From the NCBI GenBank assembly GCA_028456385.1, contig JALNQF010000025.1:248001-312000 (forward strand): 64,000 nucleotides of DNA, given 5' to 3'. This DNA is from Ophiosphaerella korrae (taxonomy: Eukaryota; Ascomycota; Dothideomycetes; Pleosporales; Phaeosphaeriaceae). The position numbers and the translations under genes are program-made. This document shows positions 11,312 to 22,353 of the stretch, piece after piece (position 1 is the first letter of the stretch; every line of letters begins with the position of its first letter). The notes beneath the pieces are model-generated. The model worked only from the letters and a program-made list of their open reading frames with translations, had not been told where the DNA came from and ran no database searches.

Positions 11312-14310
11312 TCACGAATTTACAGTAAGTTGCTCACCCGAGGATCCCCACCACTTACCCACCTGGAACATGGACCTAATTTTCTTCAACTTCTGCTTCT
11401 TCATCGCCTCCTGATTCTCCTTTTTCTTGCGCTGTGCCAAACTCACTATCTTTGGCGGCATGTCGGGTATGCTGCTATTCACACGCGTTGGGTTCGCCCC
11501 ATACTTCAGAAACACCTCGCTGACTGCAGCCCAGATTTCTGAGCCGCGATTTGGCTCCCGCAAATGAACTTCCCACGCCGAGTAACATCCATCAATGTTT
11601 CCGTGTGCCAGTAATGCATCTTGGACGCCAAGATTGGGGTCAGCTCCGTGCTTTAGGAAAAGGGTGATCAAATCTGCGCTGAGTGATCTAGGTAGGAAAT
11701 CCAGCCGAGGTAAACTGGCGTCTTTGGCAAATCTGCCATCTTGAAGGGTAGCTATTATTAGCATTTTGGTCATATCTTCTTTCTTGGCCAGTGTTCCTCT
11801 TGGCAAAGCTTTTCGTACATATTCGTGGAGTTGTAGCTGTATTGCCAGATGCATGAATGACTTGTTCATGAGACCTCCCTTCCTTGAACTCGACCAATGC
11901 ATGCCATCAGCATATTTTAACTTGTTTTGTGCAGCGTGCGTTGCGACTTCGTCAAGTTGTTCTAGCAGATTGGTCTGTAATCCATTCTGGTTACTAGGGT
12001 CAAACTTCCTTGCGTAGTCAATTGCATGCAGTACCGCTGGCCAGAAGATTGTATCCAAACCATGGGCTTTGCCTATCATCTTCACTCGCATGACATACAT
12101 ATTGTACATGCGGAGCTCGAGAATAAACGCATCATCTTTTATAGCAAGGAATTTTGACCAGATGCAAGGGCGCTCTAGGTAATCTCGTACTGTACGATGA
12201 AGATACGTGACGCTAGTTGAAGCAAGTGCTTCGCCATCTTTTGGCTCAGCTTCAAGTAAGCATTTACGGCATGTTTTGAGTCGACGTCGCATTCTTCGTG
12301 CGCGGCCTTCGGCTTGTTGAGGATCGGGTAATCCGTAAGGGGTTTTGGCAATGACATCGGGATCAGAATCATCTGCGTATGAAAAGTCGAGTACTGTAAG
12401 TGGTTCGCTCGCCTTACGCATGATTTGGAAGAGTTGCGACATATTGATAGATTGCTCCGTTATCGCATGTGTCAGGATTTTCCAGAACAAGTCTTCCAGG
12501 TCTGCTGGGATTGTGTTGAGCCGCCTTTCAAGTTCTTCAAGCCTATCACCATCTTGAATTCCCGTGAGAAGAGAATCGGTTACTAGTCGCACCCACAGAA
12601 ATACCCCTGATGCTTTACGAGTAACATTTTCAATCAGTTGGTCTGCCGCAATGGGCGCCTCTACCTGAAGATCCAGATAGCCTTGGCTACTAGAGAAACG
12701 CGAGTTGATATAGTGCTTGATGTCTTTATAGGTGATGGCCTCTAGCCGTAACCGCGGTTGCTGTCAAAACGCGTCCTCGAAGACTGGCCAAGCACGACTA
12801 GACACACACGTTTTGATATGAGGGGATGTAAAACCACGTATCGTAGCCACCAACTGGCTATGGTCACCCTTGAACTCGTCTAGACCATCGATGAAGAGGA
12901 ATAATTTGTATCCCGTTCCAGCACCCTCGAGAAGAAGCCGAAAGGCGTTCTTGACTTCGGCTTCTGTGATAGTGAGGTGCCAAAGATCTGCGAATAAAAT
13001 GAATTCCTCCATCTTTGACGGGAAAAGCACAGCCCCAAGCTCTGGTGCTTGAAGTAGAGCCGCGTGGAGGAGTGTTCGTAACATACCCTCCTCAGACATT
13101 TGCATTGACGTACCGCTATTCCATAGGTAGGATGCGCAATGAATCAACTTCTCGTCTTTAGCCCACTTTTTTAAGTATTGCATAGTTCGAGCATCGTTGT
13201 AGATGAAATTTAGAAGCGTTGATTTGCCTGCTGCAGGTTTTCCAGTAATCCAGTACAGGCTCTCGTTTTTATTCTGAAGCCAAAGCGGAAAATCTGCCCA
13301 TTGATTGTTTTCCGGCGTGCAGAAAATCCATTCGAAGGTTTCCTCATGGGCTTTCGCAATTCTTTCGGATCGTGTCTCTATATCGACGAAGCGTATCCAA
13401 TTTCGGAGGCCTTTCTCAAACTTCAGTTGATGCTCGGGCGATAAGCCGGTCCGCAAACTAGCCGCCGACGGATGTTTGGGGTCGTCCAAACCATATTGGC
13501 ACTGGTAACCCCTGTTGATGGTTTGTAGGATCTCCGCTTTCCATTTTCCTTTGACTTCCAAGACGCTTTCGATCTTATCTCGGATGCTTTGAGTAGCTTC
13601 ATAGAGATCCTTATGAAGCTCATTCTGCATAAGTCGTGAATTTTCTACCTTCTCCCTACTTATAGTTAGCCTATCTCTACCATATTTTGCGAATGGTATT
13701 ACCTGATGGAAGTCAGGAGAAGCATTGTCATCTGTTGCCGAGAATTGTTGAGTTTATCCCTTAATTCTTGGAGCTCCGTCTCACTCCAAATGGTTCTAAG
13801 TGCTTCAACCAAACTGTGCCATACCGTTGCTCTGGTACCCTTGAGCTTCTCCAAAGCTTGCTGAAGCTTGCACGCAATTTCTTCACACGCTATACATGCC
13901 CGAAGGATATCCTGATCACAGCTGGATAGTTGTGTAATCATATTGGTGTGCGCAAGCTTATAATGAATCTCTGCATCTTCGTCTCGTAGCACACTTTGGT
14001 CGGCAACCTGCAAGTGCAATTGAGAGATTGGATTTTTTGTTCGTGACCGTCTTGTCGGTGTTTTGTTCTCATATGACGGCTTTGCCCAAGGCTTTCCATT
14101 GAGATGACCTTTAATAGTGGCTTGAAATACGAGAGGTGCCACATATCGCTCGATGCGCAGTCCTATGTCGGCCAGATCTGTTCCACTAGGATTACCATTT
14201 GAATGTGATTTGGCTTTGTAAATCTTTGTTGTCTGGGAAATGACCTTAGCGGTGAATTCTACGAATTGAACGACATTGGCTGCAAAACTGAGTGCAGCAA
14301 TAGACTCCAT
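11312..14310 (-). pseudogene. NACHT-type NLR (STAND) with an in-frame stop
   Basis: Exon 1 is 13703-14310 and exon 2 runs from 13655 to 11312, phase 2 over a 47-nt intron (GTAATA...AAGTAG). The N-terminus (MESIAALSFAANVVQFVEFT) is the helical leader typical of fungal STAND proteins. The NACHT core has Walker A (YWITGKPAAGKSTLLNFIYN) and Walker B (LFLFIDGLDEFKGD), followed by CVSSRAWPVFEDAF. Immediately after comes a TGA at 12764-12766. The same frame then continues for over 480 codons (LRLEAITYKDIKHYINSRFS and onward) through a winged-helix-like region to an ankyrin-like unit (LFLKHGADPNLGVQDALLAH). This family acts in heterokaryon incompatibility and nonself recognition. One base change explains the stop, so this is a recent null, a polymorphic allele, a sequencing error or readthrough. 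The 3' end near 11312-11360 may hold another splice site (GGTAAGTGG). Confidence 0.8.
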
Positions 14311-16450
14311 TCCGTCCGTGCAAAGGTTGGGTTCTGAAAATAAAATGAATATAATATTGGGGCGGATGAGAAAGCCATTTTATGACGCTTGGGGCCGGTG
14401 TGGCTGCCTATCTAACGCGGTACTAGGGTGCATGTTGTCACAGGCTGCATTTCGCAGCATGCTGCGGACGGCTCTGGGATTGGCTATTCTGATCATCGAG
14501 GCGCCTTTGAGGCTGCGCCATCTCTTCTGTGCTACCATGTGCTTAAGAGTCACATTTCATTTAGCCCTTTTAACTGTCAATTCGGCTGTGCAAGGCTGAA
14601 AAGATGGGGCATATCTGACAGTTGTGAAATATTTTCCATCAATGCAGAGCTGATCACAAGAAGGCAGGCGATGGAAATGCAGGTAAGCAGGGCATGTCCA
14701 AGATGTAAACTGCCCGGTTAAGCGAAACTACGTCATGTGACACCGGGAAGGATAAGTTTACTGCGTAAGCCTAGCTGTCTCTCAATCAACCGGGGAAGTG
14801 GGATATTGACTACTCAGACGCAGTAGCCAGAAGATACCCAAGTTACCTGGAACCTTTCTTTGAGGTATCTACAAGTATCACTAGAGGAATCTATCATTCT
14901 TGATTAAGTTATTCAGTAGTATATAATTTATTGTATACATCTGGTATTGATATAAGGAGTGTGATTATTCCACTTTTTCAGTTTACCGAGAACTAGGCTA
15001 AGCAAAAACTTATTTCAGTTGAAGGAAGTCGGAATGGCGGCTGAAGGCAGTTGAGACGTGGTGTGTGTTTACTATGGCCTGTGCGCAGGTGGCATGTGCT
15101 CGTGGTATTTCAGACGGAATACGCAGCTCCTTAGTCTTTACAGAACCAATCAACATTCTCACCATAACACTTTCCAGCCGACGGTTCTCTCCCAGTTCGG
15201 GACCTTGAAAGTGGAAATATACGGACTTCTGCAGGCATAGCGGCCTCTATTTCACCCACTAACTCTGGGTTGCAGAGGAATATGCAAAATTCATCGAAGA
15301 TGGTTGCCCTGCCGCAGACCGTCGGACTATTGATATCTGAGTTCCACTAAACCACTTCAAGGAAATTAGTGTGTGGAACCTTGACTTAGAAAACCCCGAA
15401 TATAAGCAACTGGTTTTCTATTCGAGGCGAAGAGATCCCTATCCAAGGATTTTTCAAGGATTCGCGCTCAATATGGTATTATCCATGGTCCAATTGCAAC
15501 ACCCTAGTTCTACCTTCAGTACTCCCTCATCCAGACGACCCAACGAGAATCGCAAAGCAACATGTTTGGATCAATAACAAGGCAATATACAAACTCGAGG
15601 ATGATATCAAGGACGGGAACGCCTTTCTACTCGAACTATTTCAAGGATTTAAGGTGGTTTCTGCTTCGAAAGGCGAAGCGTCCGTGAAAATAGAGGAATG
15701 ATGCAAATGGAGGCATGGTACACAATTTGTGTATGGCTATACGCTAAGGTCTGTTTCATTGTTTAAAGTAGTGCAACCGTTATTATAACAATAAAGCTTT
15801 TCTCTCTCAGATAATACGCTGAGTGCGGATTGCGTGTAAGATTAAAGTTGGTGAGGCCGGTTTATGGCGTGCTTGTTTTGCGTGTCCCTGCGTCACTTTT
15901 GCAACCTTGACAATGAACCACACCGCAATGCCGGCGATGCTAATAGATCCAATAGTATTGTCTAGATCGAACGAATCGCCGATAGAATGGCCGTGAAATT
16001 TACTGTCTTTGGTAAAGCGTCCCCGCAAATTGGACCCTGGAATTGAAGATCTGCACTGCGACGTCACTGCCAAGCCCATGCCATCATCTTCAGCCACCCC
16101 TACTAGAAGGGAGCCGCAGGTCATGTTCAAGAAATTCTACAATACTTGGTGTTTGAAGAAAGCTCGAGTCGGTCAGATCTCCAGTAAGTTATAGAAATCA
16201 GTCAGGTCCACAGCTGTTTGCGGCACTGTCCTGAGACTTATTGTGTTAAAGAGAACAATAGCAAGAGCATTTTGAAAAGTGAGACGTCACTTTGATCAAC
16301 ACTATTCGGCATATCGATCAGCTTGCCAATCGATTTGTGTAAGGACCCTGGTATTAGAAAAGCCAAACCACACTATTACTGCTGTCAAAATCGTCAACGA
16401 CCAAAGTACAAATCTAGCTAACCAGAGCCGCCTTCCAGATCCCGGTCAAC
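14311..16450. other. Gene-poor interval with a coding relic
   Basis: About 2.1 kb, AT-richer than the flanks. Apart from the relic at 15058-15703 I see no supported gene. A minus-strand frame at 15807-16130 contains one hydrophobic stretch but lacks a convincing gene structure. Confidence 0.4.
15058..15703 (+). pseudogene. Degenerate coding relic of unknown family
   Basis: Consecutive plus-strand frames read like protein but need frame changes. One frame (about 15371-15482) contains DLENPEYKQLVFYSRRRDPY. A second (about 15478-15703) contains DDPTRIAKQHVWINNKAIYK and NAFLLELFQGFKVVSASKGE before a stop at 15701-15703. A piece near 15275 reads EEYAKFIEDGCPAADRRTID in yet another register. The amino-acid texture is that of a real globular protein, but no start or splice sites join the pieces. 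I do not recognise the family. A multi-exon gene with introns I cannot resolve is possible. Confidence 0.35.
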
Positions 16451-17023
16451 ATGAGTGACAAACCAAATCTACTCCCCCCTTTAGATGGCGATTTGGCCCT
16501 AGCTACGCCCTCAGGACTGACGCCAGGCACTCGATCAGAAGCCGAGGAGGCCTTTGCACTCAACGCTTTGGCACAGACGGATTCTGCAGCGCCTGACCCG
16601 ACTCTTACTGAGGCTCAAAACGCGTACCGACGACCGGGTATCCCAAGATCCAGCTCACACAACTACGAAAATGCGCTTCGCCGAGCTCAACAGTCGTCTG
16701 TGTCGTCAGATTTGTCAACCAACACTGAGTCAACTGAGAACATCACTGGGGCTAGCAGTGCCGTTTCGCCACCTTCCACAACCCTGCCATTCCCCCCGCC
16801 TGGCCAGGGCGTGGTACCGTTAAACTATGGTCATATTGGTGCTGGACAGGGAGACGCAGTCAGTAAGTCGCGGTCGCGCGGGCTCAGCTTAGGAGCTCTA
16901 GCCAGGCAGAAGGGTTGGAACGAAGAGGACTTCAAGCGCATCTACAGTGCGAAGTTGGTAGAGGAAACTAAGAACGATGGCGGCTACGGGTCTGGAACTG
17001 AGAAGAAGTCTCAAGGTCCATAG
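16451..17023 (+). CDS. Small conserved-looking hypothetical protein
   Basis: Single exon, 190 residues, ATG in context AACATGAGTG. The protein is mostly disordered: Ser/Thr/Pro/Asn-rich over residues 1-130, with no signal peptide or membrane segment. The C-terminus has an ordered-looking block (SLGALARQKGWNEEDFKRIY) that could be a short helix or interaction motif, followed by a Gly/Lys-rich tail. I do not recognise the family. The codon texture and the clear C-terminal block make a real gene likely. It lies between the relic and the secreted cysteine-rich gene, with no evidence of a functional link. Confidence 0.65.
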   Translation: MSDKPNLLPPLDGDLALATPSGLTPGTRSEAEEAFALNALAQTDSAAPDPTLTEAQNAYRRPGIPRSSSHNYENALRRAQQSSVSSDLSTNTESTENITGASSAVSPPSTTLPFPPPGQGVVPLNYGHIGAGQGDAVSKSRSRGLSLGALARQKGWNEEDFKRIYSAKLVEETKNDGGYGSGTEKKSQGP

Positions 17024-17650
17024 TTACCCTTGCGGTTGTGATGGGCTTATGCATAACGCCGACTGAGGCTGGCTGGTACTAAATTGCTAGTGACCTAGCT
17101 CATGCTATGCATTGGGTTTTGCAAATTTCATCTCGAAAGGAATGGTGTTCTAGTAGAAGAAGATATGATTTACTATACAGCACATAGCTATCTCGAAACA
17201 CAAGGATACACAAAAAAAAAAGAGATTGATATCGCACATGAATCAGTACTTTAAGTAGTGACTGATTATCGCCAACATTGAGTCATGGGAGTACAAGACT
17301 ATCTGGTTCTGAGTTGGGCTTTGGCACGGCCATCACTGCAACCGCTCGACTCTATCTTATTTACAAATCTGTCGAGCTGTCAAAAGAATGTCGTTGGGGG
17401 AGATTTAGGATTCACTTATCCCTACTCTCTTAGTGTACATCTTGAGCTGCAACGTAAACAAACAAACAGCTTGTGCAACCCCCCTCTCGCCTACCTTGTC
17501 TGCCTTGAGAAATTTGTGAAATTCAGCGGGTGTTACACCCTCGGATCGCTCTCTATTTAACCTTCTCTCCTCTCACCTCTGTCTTGGCACATTGCTCCAG
17601 CCTCTCGACAATCGTGACCAACAACTTCATCCACCAAAGACGACGCCAGC
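17024..17650. promoter_or_regulatory. Promoter region of the secreted cysteine-rich gene
   Basis: 627 bp with an A10-type run near 17213-17221 and a CT-rich leader (CTTCTCTCCTCTCACCTCTG) just upstream of 17651. No gene is seen. Confidence 0.45.
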
Positions 17651-19483
17651 ATGCGTATACTCAGCTATCTACCGCTTTTTATAGCGGTTGTTCCCATCAC
17701 TCTTGCGGATATCGAACGAGAGTGCACTGGCATTGAACTTCAGTGCAGCTCCCTGGGTGACATTGAGGAATGCAAGGACGGATCATTCGTGCACTCGAGC
17801 TCTTGCAGCGAAGGAACGACATGTACCATCTCAATCGGCTTGGATAATACTTCTAGGTTCGAGTGTGTGAAACTCGACTCACCAGAACTAAAGTTGCAAG
17901 GACGTTCTACCAGCGCGGGTCAGCCTAAGGACACGTGCTCTCTCAAGTCGCGCCGCTGCGAGGGCAGCAGTGTTCAAGAGTGCGGCAACGCTGGAGAGTG
18001 GGCAACGATCAAGCAGTGTAATGAAGCCGAGTACTGTGCAGACAAAGACGAATTCAACAGCAACGCTACTTGTCGCCCTCTTGTTGTCGACACTGGACTC
18101 AAAGAATGCCGACCTACCCAAGTTCGCTGTCACGGCAACATAGTTCAACACTGTGCACGTGGATATTGGAGAATATACAAGCCATGTGCATCTGATCAAG
18201 TTTGCCACGAGAACGAGTGTCGCGCGAAAATGAGTCGCTCGGCTGACGATGATACACCTCCATATACTCCACCTCTGTATGGATGTACCCCAGGTGCGAA
18301 ACGCTGCGAGGGCAACGCCGTTCAGAAATGCAATAGCTATTCTGTGTGGGAGCTTTCCAAGGAGTGTACCGGAGACCAGTACTGCTTTTCCAATTGGAGG
18401 TTCTTGAACGGCGCTGACTGCCTAACTCGTGGAAACCAGGATGGCCGCAATGAGTGTGACATGAACGCTCGTCGCTGCGAGGGCAACACGATTCAAGAGT
18501 GCACAACTAAGAACATCTGGCAATTGTTAAAGCCATGTGGCGACAACGAGACTTGTTTGGAGAACTGCGGTAGCAGTGGCTGCAGTCCTCACTGTGGGAG
18601 CGCCTCGTCCTCCTCACTGATTGATCGTGCGTGCAAGCCTGGCACATATACTTGCAATGTCGCGAACCAACGTCGTTTGGTATGTACTGTGGATAGCACT
18701 TGGGTATCTGGGGAGATTTGCTCTCCCGCAGGTCTATGCCAGGTCGATGCTTCTGGCCAGGCATACTGTCAACCCAGTCTTGCCGACACTCCATCCACGG
18801 ACAAGCCTAAACTTGAGACTTGCGGTAGACCTGGCATGGAGCGTTGTATTTATGAGCCTGCCCAGGCCCAGAAGTGCACAACTAATGAAGACGGCCAATC
18901 GTACTGGACTGAACAAGAACGATGCACTGCAGGCGCCATCTGCTGGGCCGACGACGAGGACGCCAACGGCCTCGCGCGAGCAACCTGCAATAAACTCCAT
19001 CTCCCGCGTTCTGAACCTAACCAAAACGACACCACAACATGCCACCCAGTACGTTGTTCTCCCGGCCAACAAACCTGCACCAAGGACTTGCACAGCCTCC
19101 TAATTTGCAACCAATCTCGCGAGTGGCGAATCCGGAAGAAATGCGCCACACCCGGCGACTGCAGCATCGACGACTACGGCAAAGCGCACTGCCAGACGGG
19201 CGGCATCGACCCGCCCAAAGCCAAACGACATGGCCTGCGCCCCAGAGATTCCGACCCGATTGAAATTATCAAGTGCCCACCCAAACGCTGCACACCGGGC
19301 GAACAAAGCTGCTCCAAGGACTTTTATCGCCTCCTGATCTGTAATGAGAAGCGGCAGTGGCAGACTCAGAAGAAGTGTACTATGCCGGGCGACTGCAGTG
19401 ATGATGGTGATGGCAAGGCACACTGTCAGCGGGGCGGTATTGATCCGCCTAAGGCGAGACGTGCTGTGTTTACACAGTTCTAG
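17651..19483 (+). CDS. Secreted cysteine-rich modular repeat protein
   Basis: Single exon, 610 residues. Residues 1-19 form a signal peptide (MRILSYLPLFIAVVPITLAD). The rest is about nine copies of a ~40-residue cysteine module, roughly C-x6-C-x6-9-C-x4-W-x5-C-x4-5-C. Examples are YGCTPGAKRCEGNAVQKC, NECDMNARRCEGNTIQEC and RACKPGTYTCNVANQRRL. The last two modules are near-duplicates (RCSPGQQTCTKDLHSLLIC / RCTPGEQSCSKDFYRLLIC), and each ends GGIDPPKA followed by KR or RR, which are candidate Kex2 sites. No transmembrane segment or GPI signal is evident; the end is AVFTQF. It is likely extracellular and disulfide-rich. A role as a cell-wall, adhesion or host-interaction protein is inference, and no enzyme motif is visible. 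Confidence 0.8.
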   Translation: MRILSYLPLFIAVVPITLADIERECTGIELQCSSLGDIEECKDGSFVHSSSCSEGTTCTISIGLDNTSRFECVKLDSPELKLQGRSTSAGQPKDTCSLKSRRCEGSSVQECGNAGEWATIKQCNEAEYCADKDEFNSNATCRPLVVDTGLKECRPTQVRCHGNIVQHCARGYWRIYKPCASDQVCHENECRAKMSRSADDDTPPYTPPLYGCTPGAKRCEGNAVQKCNSYSVWELSKECTGDQYCFSNWRFLNGADCLTRGNQDGRNECDMNARRCEGNTIQECTTKNIWQLLKPCGDNETCLENCGSSGCSPHCGSASSSSLIDRACKPGTYTCNVANQRRLVCTVDSTWVSGEICSPAGLCQVDASGQAYCQPSLADTPSTDKPKLETCGRPGMERCIYEPAQAQKCTTNEDGQSYWTEQERCTAGAICWADDEDANGLARATCNKLHLPRSEPNQNDTTTCHPVRCSPGQQTCTKDLHSLLICNQSREWRIRKKCATPGDCSIDDYGKAHCQTGGIDPPKAKRHGLRPRDSDPIEIIKCPPKRCTPGEQSCSKDFYRLLICNEKRQWQTQKKCTMPGDCSDDGDGKAHCQRGGIDPPKARRAVFTQF

Positions 19484-19946
19484 GAGTGGCGGGTGAAGAG
19501 GAAGCAGTGCACTGCTCGGGTGAGAGATACGGGAGGTTGGGAGAGTGAAATATGGAGGTCCGAGAGAATGTGGTAGATCCTCGTATCACATACAGAATCT
19601 CTGGAGCTTTGAGGATAGAAAGAAAGGAAGGGATCATGATCTTCTACAGGTGCGATATAAACCCAGCATGTCAATCCTTTCCTTCTCTTGCGTATGATGT
19701 GTGACGGCTACTACATTCTTGTGAATTTTGTATGATTGCTTCAATTGAGTAGTAGCCTTGCCCCCAAACCAATCCTGAACTCCAGCTCAAATCTCTTGGT
19801 TGAATGCTACCCATTCGACTTGAAAACGCCAAACAATTCAACCATCTAGAATGTATAGCTCTAAACTTTTGATACAACTCTATCATGGAGCGGCCAAGGC
19901 AATTCAAAAACTTTTCGTCCGCGCCACCGCCCTTTTAGTCATGCGT
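19484..19946. other. Intergenic region between convergent genes
   Basis: 463 bp between the stop codons of the secreted protein gene and the Rab-GAP gene. No coding or RNA feature is seen. Confidence 0.45.
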
Positions 19947-21305
19947 CTAACCGGTAAGTTTCCTCACAAGATCACCCAATGGCCCGACGCCCAAGTATTG
20001 CGTGGCGCCGCTATTCCGGCCAAGCCACAAGGCGTAGGCACCGACCAGCACAGCGAGACCAACGTAGCCGGTGCCGCGGTAGTACCATAGCCGCTTTTTC
20101 ACATACCGCACGTTCATGGCGGCTCGTCGCAATGCCTGTTGCCTTCGAACCTCTTTCTCTTGCTGCACGAATAGCTGCTCTCCGTGTGCTAGCGTCAGGC
20201 GGTGCAGACTGGCTGTGTTGGCTGAAGTCTTGAGGACGCTTGATGACGAGATTCTCCACCATTCCCAGCTGCCTAACGATGCGGGCGGAAGCCTCTCATA
20301 TAGTTCCAGTGTGCGTGCAATGTGGAACTCAACGTCGAATGGCTGGGGTAGCCTGCCTAGCATGGCGTATAAGATGTCCTCGTCTTCCCGGTCGATTTCG
20401 AGCAGTTCTTCTCGCCTTGAGAGGACCACGGCTGCGAAGAGATATATTGGCATGACGGCGTCGTGGGCGAGGAAGAAGTCGAATAGCCTCGTGATATCCT
20501 TGTAGGCTTGTATGTTGTGCGCGAACATTGTGATGGTGCCGGAGAGGGCGAATGAGGGCTGGCTTTTGGGCATGTGGTTGTGCAGCTCTGGGTCGGCGGC
20601 CCGGAAAATTGGCCGGAGCAGTTCAAGATGGGCTATGGCAGGGTCGAGGGTAGACAACATGAAGTCGCGGATGCGCAGAAGGCTCAGGCGGGCAACTGCA
20701 GCAGGGGCGTCTTCTGTGCCGAGGACGAGCAGAAAGACTTGGACAATGTCGTGGTAGCCCTGGAAGTAGCATAGCGAGGGGTGGTGGCGGAGGACGTCGA
20801 GGATGACGTGGGAGAGCTCTTCCTTCCGGCGGTCGAGCTGCTTCTCGGGTTCTGTGTTGTGTGGTTAGAAGGCTGGAGGCATGTTCGGGCGTGGGGCATG
20901 CAACACCATTCCGGGGGTAGTAGACGAAGGCGCGGTTGACATCCAGGCCAACTTGGTGCTCGTCCTTGTGAGGCGGCAGTTTTTGCCAGGGCGTCTTTGC
21001 ACTGTCGCCGTGCTCGGCGCAGCCCAGCAGCAAAGGCCCTGGGAGCAGTGGTCAGCTATGGTGTTGGCTGTTGGGTGCGGCGGGAGCATACAGGCTGTGC
21101 GACGCAGGCTGTCCGTGAGCAAACCAGAGGGGCTCGTGGCCAGACGGACAAGGTCGGGCAGCTGGTGGTTCCGACATGCAGCGACGATCAACGCCTCCTT
21201 TTCCTTCTCTGCTGGCGAGAGCTCTACACGAGAGGCTCGGCGCGGTGGCAGGCTGCTGGAGCTCACTGAGCGCGAGACGGAGCGGGAGGTTGTGCGTGAA
21301 GCCAT
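19947..21305 (-). CDS. TBC-domain Rab GTPase-activating protein, TBC1D20/Gyp8-like
   Basis: Three exons: 21092-21305, 20907-21038 and 19947-20851. The introns are 53 nt (GTATGC...CCCAG) and 55 nt (GTGTTG...ACACAG) and all phases agree, giving 416 residues. The joins rebuild the TBC signature: RRTAWPLLLGC, then HKDEHQVGLDVNRAFVYYP, then RHHPSLCYFQGYHDIVQVFL, which includes the glutamine-finger-type YFQGYHD motif. A C-terminal hydrophobic helix (GYVGLAVLVGAYALWLG) is expected for this subfamily, which is anchored to the ER. Such proteins stimulate GTP hydrolysis by Rab1/Ypt1-type GTPases in early secretion; the exact Rab is not shown here. The gene is divergent from the DDB1-like gene at 22354. 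Confidence 0.85.
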
Positions 21306-22353
21306 GGCAGCACCTGCATCTCGAGGACCAGCTGCCTATCTACCACACGGCAGTGTAACAAGATCGGGCGGGAGTGGCGCGTCCAAGTCTCTGCCTGCGT
21401 GTCTGGTGGCACAGGTACATGCTTGGTCTGCTCGTCCGTACTAGTAGGCTGCTGGGATTGCGCGGACGCGGGTTCCTCACGACGCATCCATGCTGCACCA
21501 GCTGGGCAGGCCGCTTGGCACGCATACCTTAGGACGACCTGGGCAGCCGGCCATGACCAAGTCACCAAGTCACGACACCCGGAACACGTGAACTGAGAGC
21601 TGGCGTAGCTGGCTGATACCTGACACTGCGCCACGGCCCGAAACTCCTCTCTGCGCTTTCTTTTCCTTCCAGAAACGCACGCTAGCCCGCTTCCCTGCGG
21701 CGCCCTCGATGCATGCACACCACATCCTTCACGACCAACCGGAGCTGGACGAGCTGGCCACCACCCTCACCCCTCACCCCTCACCCCTCCTTCCCACCGC
21801 TATCTTCTTTGAGCTTTAGATCGGCCGTTGGTGCTCACTGGCAGCCCGTCGCCCACGCAGGCGTTGGCACTAAGATCGTGCTTTGACGCCTGCTGCAAGA
21901 TCTCGCCTTCCATCCCAGATTCTCAGGCCCACACCATCTGCCGTATATTTGTGCTTGCTACACCTAGTCCTGGTTGTGCTACAGCAGTCTCTTGCATCCC
22001 TCGTGTCAGGGCATCCCGGCCGCTGTTCTCTTCATTCGTTCATACATTCCCCCTCAGAGCAGCGCTGTCCAACCCAGCTCTTGTGCACGCTATTTATTCC
22101 GCGCCAACTGCCCCTCGCGTGGTTTCTTCATTTTCGCCTCGCTCGGACTGGTGCGCCTGACAAGCAACGCCTGCTCGACCAGGCAGCAACATGTCATATC
22201 TCTTCGTCCTTCTCCCTGTGCCTGTGTCCCCCATCAGACTGGCCGAAGCCAGGACCGCCCGAACGTGACTGTCAGCCTCCTCCGGCCTAGCGTCTTTGTT
22301 GCTTCTATCTTGTTCGGCCTACTATCCCGGCCCCATATTGCCATCCGCCCAGG
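21306..22353. promoter_or_regulatory. Divergent promoter region, Rab-GAP / DDB1-like
   Basis: 1,048 bp between two start codons. It contains a short tandem CTCACCC repeat near 21764-21789 and a CT-rich leader toward 22354. No gene is supported. Confidence 0.45.

Noticed and set aside
15807..16130. Minus-strand frame of 107 codons with one hydrophobic stretch
   Set aside because: No promoter, splice sites or domain that I can recognise, and the composition on either side is non-coding. It could be a last exon, but I cannot support it.
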